NCBI GenBank assembly: GCA_003154255.1
Contig: PMCY01000126.1
Span: 1 to 8,714 of the forward strand
Origin: Candidatus Aminicenantota bacterium
GTDB taxonomy: Bacteria; Acidobacteriota; Aminicenantia; Aminicenantales; UBA4085
DNA length: 8,714 nucleotides
Direction of reading: 5' to 3'
Part shown: positions 1 through 5,749 of the stretch, piece after piece
How positions within the stretch are numbered: position 1 is the stretch's first letter
Layout of the letters: each line of letters opens with the position of its first letter
Position numbers and translations under genes: made by a program
The notes under the pieces: generated by a model
Told to the model about the DNA's origin: nothing
Database searches by the model: none
The model's input: only the letters and a program-made list of their open reading frames with translations

Positions 1-116
1 TCCGCGGTCTTCCAGCATTCCTCGTCCAGTCGGCCCTCGAGGCGCGGCGGCCGGTTCGTCCGGCGGCAGGGGTAATGAACCAGATCGGATTCGGGGGCGC
101 CGTAACGTGCGGTCAT
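1..116 (-). CDS. Carbohydrate-binding family 9-like protein, N-terminal fragment (runs off left edge)
   Basis: Only the first 38 codons are visible, read leftward from an ATG at 116 to the window edge. The start of the protein is MTARYGAPESDLVHYPCRR, followed by a segment RPPRLEGRLDEECWKTA (about residues 22-38). That pattern of a proline pair, L-x-G-x-L-D-E and W-K-x-A is how many CBM9-like / family 9 sugar-binding domains begin. No signal peptide is visible before it, which resembles the short stand-alone CBM9-like proteins and not the large outer-membrane forms. A GAGG ribosome binding site lies 5 nt before the ATG and overlaps the stop codon of the upstream peptidase gene, which ends 7 bp away, so the two are probably co-transcribed. 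The family call rests on one motif in a short fragment; a different beta-sandwich protein is possible. Confidence 0.6.
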   Translation of the reverse strand, partial: MTARYGAPESDLVHYPCRRTNRPPRLEGRLDEECWKTA

Positions 117-123
117 GCCGTCC

Positions 124-2778
124 TCACTTCTTGGCCGCCCGCTGGACGTCGCCGAAGACGCGCAGGAAGTTGCCCCCCAGGATCTTGCGGATGTCGCTTT
201 CCTTGTAGCCGCGGCGGACGAGTTCGTCCGTGATGGCCGGCAGCTTCCCCGCGTTTTCCAGGCCGACCGGCGTGTCGGAAATGCCGTCAAAATCGGAGCC
301 CAGACCGACGTGGTCGGCGTCGCCGGTGATTTTAATGACGTGGTCGATGTGATCGACCAGGGCCTTGATGTCGACCGCCGGCAGGGTTTTGTTCAGGGCT
401 TCCAGCCCTTTGGCGAACTCGGCCCAGCCCTTGTTCTTTTTGGCCGGATCGGATTTTTCAGCTTCGCGGTAGTCGGCGGGCAGCCCGTTTTTCCGGGCCG
501 TCTCTTCCCAGAAGGCCAGCCGCTTCTTGTCCTCCGCGGCGTTGAGGAAGCCGGTCGAAAAATTGATGCCGACGACGCCATTGTTCTTAGCCAGGGCCAG
601 GAGCATGTCGTCGTTCAGGTTGCGGAAATGGTCGGACAAAGCCCGGCAGCAGGAGTGGGAAGCCACGACCGGGGCCTTGGAGGCGGCCAGCACGTCATAG
701 AAAGTCTTGTCCGAGACATGGGAGACGTCGATGATCATTCCCAGGCTGTTCATCTCGGCGACGACGCTCCGGCCGAATTCGGTCATCCCGTTGAAGACCG
801 GCTGGGGATCGCCGGACGCGTCGGCCCAGTCGGTATGCGTCCAATGGGTCAGCGTCATCAGGCGGACTCCGGACCGCTGGAAGTTGCGCAGCAGGTCGAG
901 GTCGTTCTCGATGGCGTAGCCGCCTTCGATGCCGATGAGGACTCCGGTTTTGCCGCTGTTGCGGACGCGGCCGAAATCCTCGGTCGACCGGACAAGCTCC
1001 AGGTCGTCCGGGTTCTGGGCGATGAGGCGATGGACGGCCTCGATCTGTTTGATGACCCCCTTAGCTGAAGCGGCCTTCTCCGCCTCGTTGGCGGGGGGCG
1101 GCGCGTAGCAGGCGAAGACCTGCAGGTCGACCGCGCCGCGCTTCAGCTTGGGAATGTCGATGTGGCCTTTCGGTAGGTCCAGTCGCAGATCCTCACCGGC
1201 CATGAAGCGGCTGATGGTGTCGCAATGCATGTCCACTACGGCCGCGTCTTTGTGGATGAATTCGGCCCGAAACATCGGATCCATGAGATTGTCTTTGGTG
1301 TCGGCCAAGCGCGTAATCACCTCCAGGTGGTATCGGGCGGCCAGGGCCAGGAGCGACGGATCGATCGTCTCGGCCCGGTCGCCGGGGCGGTGGTACTCGG
1401 GGTGTTTGTCGTCGAGCTTGTTGGTCAGGACCTCGCCTGTACGCAGGCTGATGGAGGTCACGTTCTTGTCCCAGAAGGTGGAGTGGTCGGAGCCGCGATA
1501 ATTGACCCGGGGTTTAAGGAGCTTGATGATATCGGGATCGAGCGCGGCTTTGACCTTCTCGAAGAACTTGCCGTATTCGAACATGCCGCCGACCATCAGC
1601 GTGGAATCGCCCGTGCCGACCATGTCGATGTTGAGGTAGCAGGCCGTCTTGTTCAGAGGAAAAACGGGATGGTCGGTGTAATATCGCGATCCGATCGTCC
1701 CCACCTCTTCGCCCGCCCAGGATGCGAAGAGAAGCGTACGGGCGGGCTTCCAGCCGGAGGCCTTGAGCACGCGGGCCGTCTCCAGCATGACCGCCACGGA
1801 AGTGGCGTTGTCGTCGGCGCCGGGGTAGACGAATCCGTCCATGGCTACGCCGAGATGGTCGAGGTGGCCGCCCATGATGATGACTTCATCCTTAAGCTTT
1901 TTGTCCCTGCCCGGGATGAGGCCCAAAACGTTGACCGCGCTGCGGTCCTCCTGGACGAAATGGGCTTCCAGCTCCAGCGCCGCGGCCAGGGAAAACGAAA
2001 GCGGCTTTTTCAGCCGCAGGATCTTGCTCATGGCATCGCGCCAGCTGGAATGGGCCGAATAAAAAACGTCGTCGAGGACGTTGCGGCCGGCGTGGGCGAC
2101 GACGAAGCCGGCGGGCGCGGCTCCGGGCTTGAGCAGGCCGGAAGCCCGGCGGCGCAGCGGCGGCTGGCCGGGCTCGCTGAGGTCCATCTCGATCATGCCC
2201 GCGGCGCCTTTTTCGACGGCCAGCTTGACCTTCTTTTCCAGGCTCCATTCACGGGCGGCTTCGCCCAGCGCTTCGGGGCCGTCGGGCAGGACGATCAGGA
2301 TTTTTCCCTTGGGATCGATACCGTCATAGTCGTTCCAGGCGGGCTTTTCGGAAACCACGCCATACCCGGCGAAAGCCGCCGGGCCGCGCGAAATTCCCGA
2401 TCCGGTGCCCATGGCCGGAAAGAAATCGCGGCCTCGTCCGGGGGTGAAGGCCTTGCGGACGGGTTCCGTGATCTCCAGACGATTGGGGGGATTGAAATCC
2501 GTGACCGATTTGAAGGGGACGGTCTGGAAATAAGTTCCTTTTTCTCCGGCCGGCTGGAGGCCGTACTCCTTCATCTTCGCGGCGACGTAGTCGGCCGCTT
2601 TCATGTATTCGGGCGAGCCGGACTTGCGGCCGCGGAATTCCTGGGCGGCCAGGACGCGGATGTGATCATAAGCCTTGGCGCCGTCGGCTTGGAGGCGCAG
2701 CGGGGGAGAGGAGCGCGCGCCAAGAAGAAGGAGCAGGAGGGCGGGGAGGGCCAGGCGGAAAAGCGGAGTTCGCTTCAT
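124..2778 (-). CDS. Secreted fusion of M28 zinc aminopeptidase and M19 membrane-dipeptidase-type domain
   Basis: An 884-residue protein with two complete peptidase modules in one uninterrupted frame. Residues 1 to about 22 form a signal peptide (KR, then a leucine-rich core), so it is exported. Residues about 30-500 are M28: a PA-like insert around 130-235, then the zinc and catalytic positions H305 (GGHLDH), D322 (GADDN), E357/E358 (AGEE), D385 (NIDMVG) and H432 (GSDH). Residues about 511-880 are M19 (renal/membrane dipeptidase family): H518 and D520 (DMHCDT), E618 (GIEGG), H687 (DVSH), H708 (ASHS) and D829 (GSDFDG), matching the family's binuclear-zinc ligands and catalytic aspartate. The M28 family removes N-terminal residues, and M19 hydrolyses dipeptides, often including D-residue or beta-lactam substrates. 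Inference: the fusion degrades peptides outside the cytoplasm down to amino acids. The ATG at 2778 is supported by AAAGGAA about 7 nt upstream and by the signal peptide starting there. Actual substrates are unknown. Confidence 0.93.
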   Translation of the reverse strand: MKRTPLFRLALPALLLLLLGARSSPPLRLQADGAKAYDHIRVLAAQEFRGRKSGSPEYMKAADYVAAKMKEYGLQPAGEKGTYFQTVPFKSVTDFNPPNRLEITEPVRKAFTPGRGRDFFPAMGTGSGISRGPAAFAGYGVVSEKPAWNDYDGIDPKGKILIVLPDGPEALGEAAREWSLEKKVKLAVEKGAAGMIEMDLSEPGQPPLRRRASGLLKPGAAPAGFVVAHAGRNVLDDVFYSAHSSWRDAMSKILRLKKPLSFSLAAALELEAHFVQEDRSAVNVLGLIPGRDKKLKDEVIIMGGHLDHLGVAMDGFVYPGADDNATSVAVMLETARVLKASGWKPARTLLFASWAGEEVGTIGSRYYTDHPVFPLNKTACYLNIDMVGTGDSTLMVGGMFEYGKFFEKVKAALDPDIIKLLKPRVNYRGSDHSTFWDKNVTSISLRTGEVLTNKLDDKHPEYHRPGDRAETIDPSLLALAARYHLEVITRLADTKDNLMDPMFRAEFIHKDAAVVDMHCDTISRFMAGEDLRLDLPKGHIDIPKLKRGAVDLQVFACYAPPPANEAEKAASAKGVIKQIEAVHRLIAQNPDDLELVRSTEDFGRVRNSGKTGVLIGIEGGYAIENDLDLLRNFQRSGVRLMTLTHWTHTDWADASGDPQPVFNGMTEFGRSVVAEMNSLGMIIDVSHVSDKTFYDVLAASKAPVVASHSCCRALSDHFRNLNDDMLLALAKNNGVVGINFSTGFLNAAEDKKRLAFWEETARKNGLPADYREAEKSDPAKKNKGWAEFAKGLEALNKTLPAVDIKALVDHIDHVIKITGDADHVGLGSDFDGISDTPVGLENAGKLPAITDELVRRGYKESDIRKILGGNFLRVFGDVQRAAKK

Positions 2779-2845
2779 GCGGGGATTCCTTTACGGGATG
2801 CCGTTGGCGTCGGCGACGGAGAAGAGGATTTGAGTCCGGTCATGA

Positions 2846-2880
2846 ATTATCAATCTAGACTTTTCGGGGGCGATTTGCAA
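2846..2880 (-). promoter_or_regulatory. Weak candidate promoter for the M28-M19 gene
   Basis: Reading leftward, TTGCAA (2875-2880) is followed after 17 bp by TAGATT (2852-2857), each matching 4 of 6 sigma-70 consensus bases. An overlapping GATAAT (2846-2851) is a better -10 but has no good -35 at normal spacing. The location, 70-100 bp before the start codon, is reasonable. This is a guess from base matches only. Confidence 0.25.
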
Positions 2881-2894
2881 CAAAATGGTCGGGG

Positions 2895-2917
2895 GGTCCT
2901 TGCTCACGCGCAGGACC
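2895..2917. repeat. Imperfect inverted repeat in the divergent intergenic region
   Basis: GGTCCT (2895-2900) and AGGACC (2912-2917) are perfect inverted arms. Allowing one bulged T at 2901, two further G-C pairs extend the stem to 8 bp around a 6-nt loop. It lies upstream of both candidate promoters and has no T-tract on either side, so it does not look like a terminator. It could be a protein-binding site or chance. Confidence 0.3.
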
Positions 2918-2986
2918 GCAAAGCCCCTCGCGTCACCCGCCCAAGTTTTCATCTTCCCGAAAGGGCTTGGCGCTTCAATTTATTTC

Positions 2987-3015
2987 TTGACAAATGGAAG
3001 GCCTGGAATTATTAT
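2987..3015 (+). promoter_or_regulatory. Near-consensus sigma-70-type promoter of the membrane protein/regulator operon
   Basis: TTGACA (2987-2992, 6 of 6 consensus) and TATTAT (3010-3015, 5 of 6) are separated by exactly 17 bp. Transcription would begin near 3021-3023, giving a leader of about 35 nt before the ATG at 3058. This is the strongest promoter match I found in the window and faces the right gene. Confidence 0.8.
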
Positions 3016-3023
3016 GTAGACGG

Positions 3024-3038
3024 GTTTGTGTAACAAAC
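3024..3038. promoter_or_regulatory. Candidate operator: 15-bp perfect inverted repeat at the transcription start
   Basis: GTTTGT-GTA-ACAAAC has two perfect 6-bp arms around a 3-bp centre (3030-3032). It begins 8 bp downstream of the -10 hexamer, so it sits over or just after the predicted transcription start, where a bound dimer would block initiation or clearance. The second gene of this operon encodes a winged-helix DNA-binding protein, making autorepression the natural hypothesis. As an RNA hairpin it would be weak (mostly A-U pairs) and it has no T-tract. Binding is inferred, not shown. Confidence 0.5.
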
Positions 3039-3057
3039 TAGTATATGGAGAGTGAAA

Positions 3058-3699
3058 ATGACGACCGACATCAAAAGCATCGAGCGGCGGACGGTCCGCT
3101 ATTGGTTCGAGGACGGCATATCCGAGCTGGGTGTCGGGGGCTTATGCGCTTGGCTGGCCCTGTATTTTCTGGGGCAGTCCCTGGCCCCTGAGAAATCCAC
3201 GATCCAGTTTATTGTCGATAAAATCGGGTTCCTGCCTTGGTTCTTCCTGGGCTTCTGGCTTTTCCGCAGGATCACGCGTTCGCTGAAACAAAACCTGACC
3301 TATCGACGGACCGGTTTTGTCTCCTATGGCCGCGCTGAAAAGAAAACGAGAACACGGAAAGCCCTCCTTGCCGGGACCATCGCCGGGATGGTGTCTTTCG
3401 GTTTTGCGATCCTGTGGACACATAAGCCGATCGGCTTTGATCCTCTCCCGGTCATTTCCGGCCTGATCTTCACGCTGGTCCTGATCCTTCTAGCCTTTCG
3501 GACGGGCGCCTGGCGTCTTATCCTCGCCGCGGCCGCCATCGCCGCGAGCGGGACCGCATTGTCGCTCTGGGGCTGGGGCGAGAAAGTCAATTTGATTGCC
3601 TTTTACGCCTTAACATCCATTGCGCTGTTCGTCTCGGGCGGCGTCACCCTGGCTCTTTACCTGCGACGCAATCCCGTCCAGAGCGGGGAGGAAGAATGA
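3058..3699 (+). CDS. Six-helix integral membrane protein of unknown function, paired with a winged-helix regulator
   Basis: A 213-residue protein I cannot assign to a characterised family. It opens with a charged cytoplasmic-looking stretch containing RTVRYWFEDG (residues 11-20). Hydrophobic segments follow at about 22-43, 56-70, 102-121, 128-147, 152-172 and 177-202, consistent with six membrane helices. A basic loop (about residues 70-101, rich in R and K) lies between helices 2 and 3 and should face the cytoplasm. I place the start at ATG 3058 because GGAG (3047-3050) is 7 nt upstream; the in-frame GTG at 3052 is only 1 nt after that site. The stop overlaps the next gene's start (ATGA, 3696-3699), so translation of the two is probably coupled. 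No transporter motif or catalytic residue set is visible; the role is unknown. Confidence 0.85.
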   Translation: MTTDIKSIERRTVRYWFEDGISELGVGGLCAWLALYFLGQSLAPEKSTIQFIVDKIGFLPWFFLGFWLFRRITRSLKQNLTYRRTGFVSYGRAEKKTRTRKALLAGTIAGMVSFGFAILWTHKPIGFDPLPVISGLIFTLVLILLAFRTGAWRLILAAAAIAASGTALSLWGWGEKVNLIAFYALTSIALFVSGGVTLALYLRRNPVQSGEEE

Positions 3700-4004
3700 G
3701 CCCCGAAGCCTGGTCGCCTGAAGGCATCGACCGGCTCATCCACGAGCCGGCGCGGTTGGTGGTCGTCACCATCCTGAACGCCGTCGAATCGGCCGACTTT
3801 CTTTACTTGCAGCGCGAAACGGGGCTGACCAAGGGAAATCTCTCCGCTCATCTGGCCAAGCTGGAGGAAGCGGGTTACGTGACGATCGAGAAAACCTATC
3901 GGGGAAAGATCCCCCTGACCATCCTTCGCCTCACGGACAAGGGCCGCGAGGCCTTCCGCGGCTATCGGACCCAGTGGCAGGCATTCATCCGCAAAACACG
4001 ATAA
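3696..4004 (+). CDS. Small winged-helix transcriptional regulator (HTH_34-like)
   Basis: A 102-residue protein that is almost entirely one winged helix-turn-helix. Residues 11-31 (IDRLIHEPARLVVVTIL region) form the first helix, and about 35-59 contain the helix-turn-helix with the pattern TGLTKGNLSAHLAKLEEAG, recognition helix about 45-59. Residues about 60-80 form the beta wing ending in LRLTDKGREAF. This order and wording match the winged-helix group represented by Pfam HTH_34, related to MarR and ArsR regulators. No metal-binding cysteines or ligand domain are present. GGAGG (3687-3691) lies 4 nt before the ATG, which overlaps the membrane-protein stop by 4 bp. Members of this group often sit next to membrane proteins. 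The inferred job is to control its own operon, possibly through the inverted repeat at 3024-3038. Confidence 0.9.
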   Translation: MSPEAWSPEGIDRLIHEPARLVVVTILNAVESADFLYLQRETGLTKGNLSAHLAKLEEAGYVTIEKTYRGKIPLTILRLTDKGREAFRGYRTQWQAFIRKTR

Positions 4005-4014
4005 AATCGGATCA

Positions 4015-4031
4015 AAGGCTATTATGGCCTT
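4015..4031. terminator. Weak hairpin between convergent genes
   Basis: AAGGC (4015-4019) and GCCTT (4027-4031) form a 5-bp stem with a 7-nt loop in the 25-bp gap between the two convergent stop codons. No T-tract follows directly on the plus strand. On the minus strand a short TTTT run appears only about 10 nt after the stem. It is in the right place for a bidirectional terminator but is short and imperfect. Confidence 0.2.
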
Positions 4032-4539
4032 ATGCCTTGCGGCCAAAGACCTCCGCCATTTCTTTGTTGATCCGGGCCGCCGTGCGGGCATCGATCCGTT
4101 TGTCCCCCGGTCCGGACTTGGCCGATCCCCTGGAGAGGGACGCTTTCGGGGCCGCCAGAAACTGAGCCGTCTCGATGATCGCACCGTGGGCCCGGCAGTT
4201 GTTGGCGACCTGGTTGTCGTCCGAAACCACGATGACAAGACGTTTTTTCAACCGAAATTCCCGGACCTGTCGGATGATCTCTTCATCCCCGCCATGGGCT
4301 TGGCGCGTGAAAATACATCGCACTCCGGCAAGGATCTGACCGCCGCCGCAAGCGATTTTGCGGTCTCCGTCAAAAATGATCAGGCACTCGGCCGCCGGAT
4401 GCAGGCGCCCCCACGCGGAAACCCTCAGGGCCAGCCGCAGGCGCGCATTCTCCAGATGGTCGACCGAAGCCGGCTTCAAATCCGGCAGATGGTTGATGAC
4501 GTTGTAGCCGTCGACGACGAGAACCTTCGGTTCGGGCAT
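4030..4539 (-). CDS. YacP/Rae1-like NYN (PIN-like) ribonuclease domain protein
   Basis: A 169-residue single-domain protein starting MPEPKVLVVDGYNVIN. Acidic and polar positions typical of the NYN/PIN nuclease fold are visible: D10 and N13 (VDGYN), D57 (IIFDGD), D85-E86 (HGGDEE) and D107-D108 (VVSDDN). Length and motif order match the YacP family; its Bacillus subtilis member, Rae1, is a ribosome-associated mRNA endonuclease of about the same size. Three ATG codons occur in a row (4545, 4542, 4539). The AAGG site just upstream gives proper spacing (8 nt) only for the third, so I start there. A longer reading from TTG at 4638 would begin upstream of the candidate promoter and adds unrelated residues. 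The C-terminal tail (about 132-169, basic) may bind RNA; that is a guess. Its specific target here is unknown. Confidence 0.87.
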   Translation of the reverse strand: MPEPKVLVVDGYNVINHLPDLKPASVDHLENARLRLALRVSAWGRLHPAAECLIIFDGDRKIACGGGQILAGVRCIFTRQAHGGDEEIIRQVREFRLKKRLVIVVSDDNQVANNCRAHGAIIETAQFLAAPKASLSRGSAKSGPGDKRIDARTAARINKEMAEVFGRKA

Positions 4540-4567
4540 CATCATTTCCTTTTGGCTTCTGGGCATA

Positions 4568-4576
4568 AATATACCA
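4568..4576 (-). promoter_or_regulatory. Extended -10 promoter candidate for the NYN nuclease gene
   Basis: Read leftward, TGG followed directly by TATATT (4568-4573) forms an extended -10 element (TGn then a hexamer matching 5 of 6). No good -35 is visible, which extended -10 promoters can tolerate. Transcription would begin near 4561, about 20 nt before the ATG at 4539 and downstream of the in-frame ATG at 4566. This supports the shorter protein start. Confidence 0.4.
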
Positions 4577-4634
4577 TGTTCCCGGGAAATCGGAAGCTTC
4601 GCGCCTGATGCGGAAATCCGCCCAAGGAAACGCC

Positions 4635-5630
4635 TCAAGGCACGATAGCGTCTGCATCTTTTCGGTGCTTTCGGCGGCTTTTCTCGACGGCTTCAGGGGA
4701 GGTATTGGCGTAGCAGTATAGGCAAAGGTGACTGCATGTGTTGTACATGCCGACGTCCTTGCTCAAGATGCAGCCGCAAGCCTTCCGCTGGCCTTTGTCT
4801 TTCAGCACGGACCGCGGGATTTCGAAAAGACCAGGTTGATAACCCAGGAAATCCATGAGCACCTTGTCTTCGGGAAAAGCCTCGATCATGAGACGATCGT
4901 CGATGCAGCGGTTGTGCTCGATTCCGAATGATTCGAGGTCGATCCCTTCGGCGCAAGAGGCGATCGTAAGGCCCCATTCTCTATTGAGAGCTTGAAGACG
5001 GCGGGCCGCCTCCGTCATGAGCTCAGGAGTAAATTCACGGAATTTGACTTGCTCGCGGGCCAGGTTATTGCGGACCTTTTTATAAGCTTCAATATCCGCA
5101 AAGCTGATGACCAAGCGTTCCGTGTAAGGTTGAATAAGCTTGGCCACCCCTTCGATGCGATCCATGAGGCGATCGAAGTTTAAGGTATCCGTCAGGAGCA
5201 AGGGATCGAAACGCCAGATGGCCCGTTTCTTCCCGATCTTCTCCGAAAGCCTTTTGAAGGTATCGATGCGCGCCGCAAGCGGCGGGACATAGGGTTCCAG
5301 CCGCTCTTTCTCGTAATCATTCAGGGTAAACTGGAAGTAGTAGTTGATGCCTCGAGCATCGATTTCTTCTAAATAGAGAATCAGCGGCTTGGGATTCTTG
5401 CTCCAGAAGACAATCACCCGGCATTCGGAAAACGAGACATATTCAGGCTCTTGATTAAAGGAATTCACCCATCGAACATATCCCTTGCCCAGGCGGTCCA
5501 TGAACCATGGGGCGAAGAACGCCGGAATATCCGTCGACCGGCTTGCGGAAATTATGACCGGGGCTTTGGCCTCAACGAGAACTCCATTGTCGTCCCGGAT
5601 CTGCACATTATTCCAAGCATGTTTCGGCAT
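4635..5630 (-). CDS. DUF1848 family protein with C-terminal radical-SAM-type cysteine motif
   Basis: A 331-residue protein matching DUF1848 by a run of characteristic motifs: ISASRSTDIPA (27-37), VFWSKNP (74-80), YFQFTLNDYE (98-107), WRFDPL (139-144), ISFADIEAYKK (175-185) and ASCAEG (224-229). Near the end, CGC (285-287) and CSHLCLYC (299-306) give a CX3CX2C set at C299, C303 and C306, the spacing that binds the [4Fe-4S] cluster in radical SAM enzymes. There the motif is normally near the N terminus, and Pfam's description of DUF1848 notes this resemblance. Chemistry and substrate are unknown. The start at ATG 5630 has GAGG 5 nt upstream. The gene ends 95 bp before the NYN gene, which has its own candidate promoter. 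Its base composition is lower in GC than flanking genes. Confidence 0.9.
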   Translation of the reverse strand: MPKHAWNNVQIRDDNGVLVEAKAPVIISASRSTDIPAFFAPWFMDRLGKGYVRWVNSFNQEPEYVSFSECRVIVFWSKNPKPLILYLEEIDARGINYYFQFTLNDYEKERLEPYVPPLAARIDTFKRLSEKIGKKRAIWRFDPLLLTDTLNFDRLMDRIEGVAKLIQPYTERLVISFADIEAYKKVRNNLAREQVKFREFTPELMTEAARRLQALNREWGLTIASCAEGIDLESFGIEHNRCIDDRLMIEAFPEDKVLMDFLGYQPGLFEIPRSVLKDKGQRKACGCILSKDVGMYNTCSHLCLYCYANTSPEAVEKSRRKHRKDADAIVP

Positions 5631-5731
5631 CGACCCCTCAGGTCAGTACAATGGCTAGATTCAGCTTCCGAACACTTTTCAGCATCAAAGCCTCAGATTG
5701 AGTTTTGGTCAGACTTTTTCCTCGCCCCGAG

Positions 5732-5742
5732 TATAATAAAGG
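5732..5742 (+). promoter_or_regulatory. TATAAT box touching the ribosome binding site of the WalJ-like gene
   Basis: A perfect TATAAT (5732-5737) is immediately followed by AAAGG (5738-5742), which lies 7 nt before the ATG at 5750. If TATAAT were the working -10, transcription would start near 5744 and exclude the AAAGG site, leaving a leader of about 6 nt. No convincing -35 is found 16-18 bp upstream. I favour AAAGG as a real ribosome binding site; the promoter reading is uncertain. Confidence 0.35.
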
Positions 5743-5749
5743 CAAGCCC

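Noticed and set aside
115..1068. A 317-codon plus-strand open frame opposite the M19 half
   Set aside because: Antisense shadow of the M19 domain; no motif, and its ATG falls on the reverse complement of the next gene's start region.
2921..2968. AAGCCC and GGGCTT as an inverted repeat upstream of the plus-strand promoter
   Set aside because: Six-base arms 36 nt apart are expected by chance at this length.
1225..3033. A 602-codon open frame on the plus strand opposite the M28-M19 gene
   Set aside because: It is antisense to a gene with two complete catalytic motif sets. Its translation is rich in G, V, D and R with no recognisable domain, as expected for the complement of a GC-rich gene.
4024..4608. 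Plus-strand open frame of 194 codons across the NYN gene
   Set aside because: Antisense to a protein with clear NYN motifs, with low-complexity translation and no ribosome binding site evidence.
4540..4638. Longer N terminus for the NYN protein from TTG at 4638 or ATG at 4566
   Set aside because: The extra residues match nothing in the family, neither start has a ribosome binding site at good spacing, and the extended -10 candidate places transcription after both.
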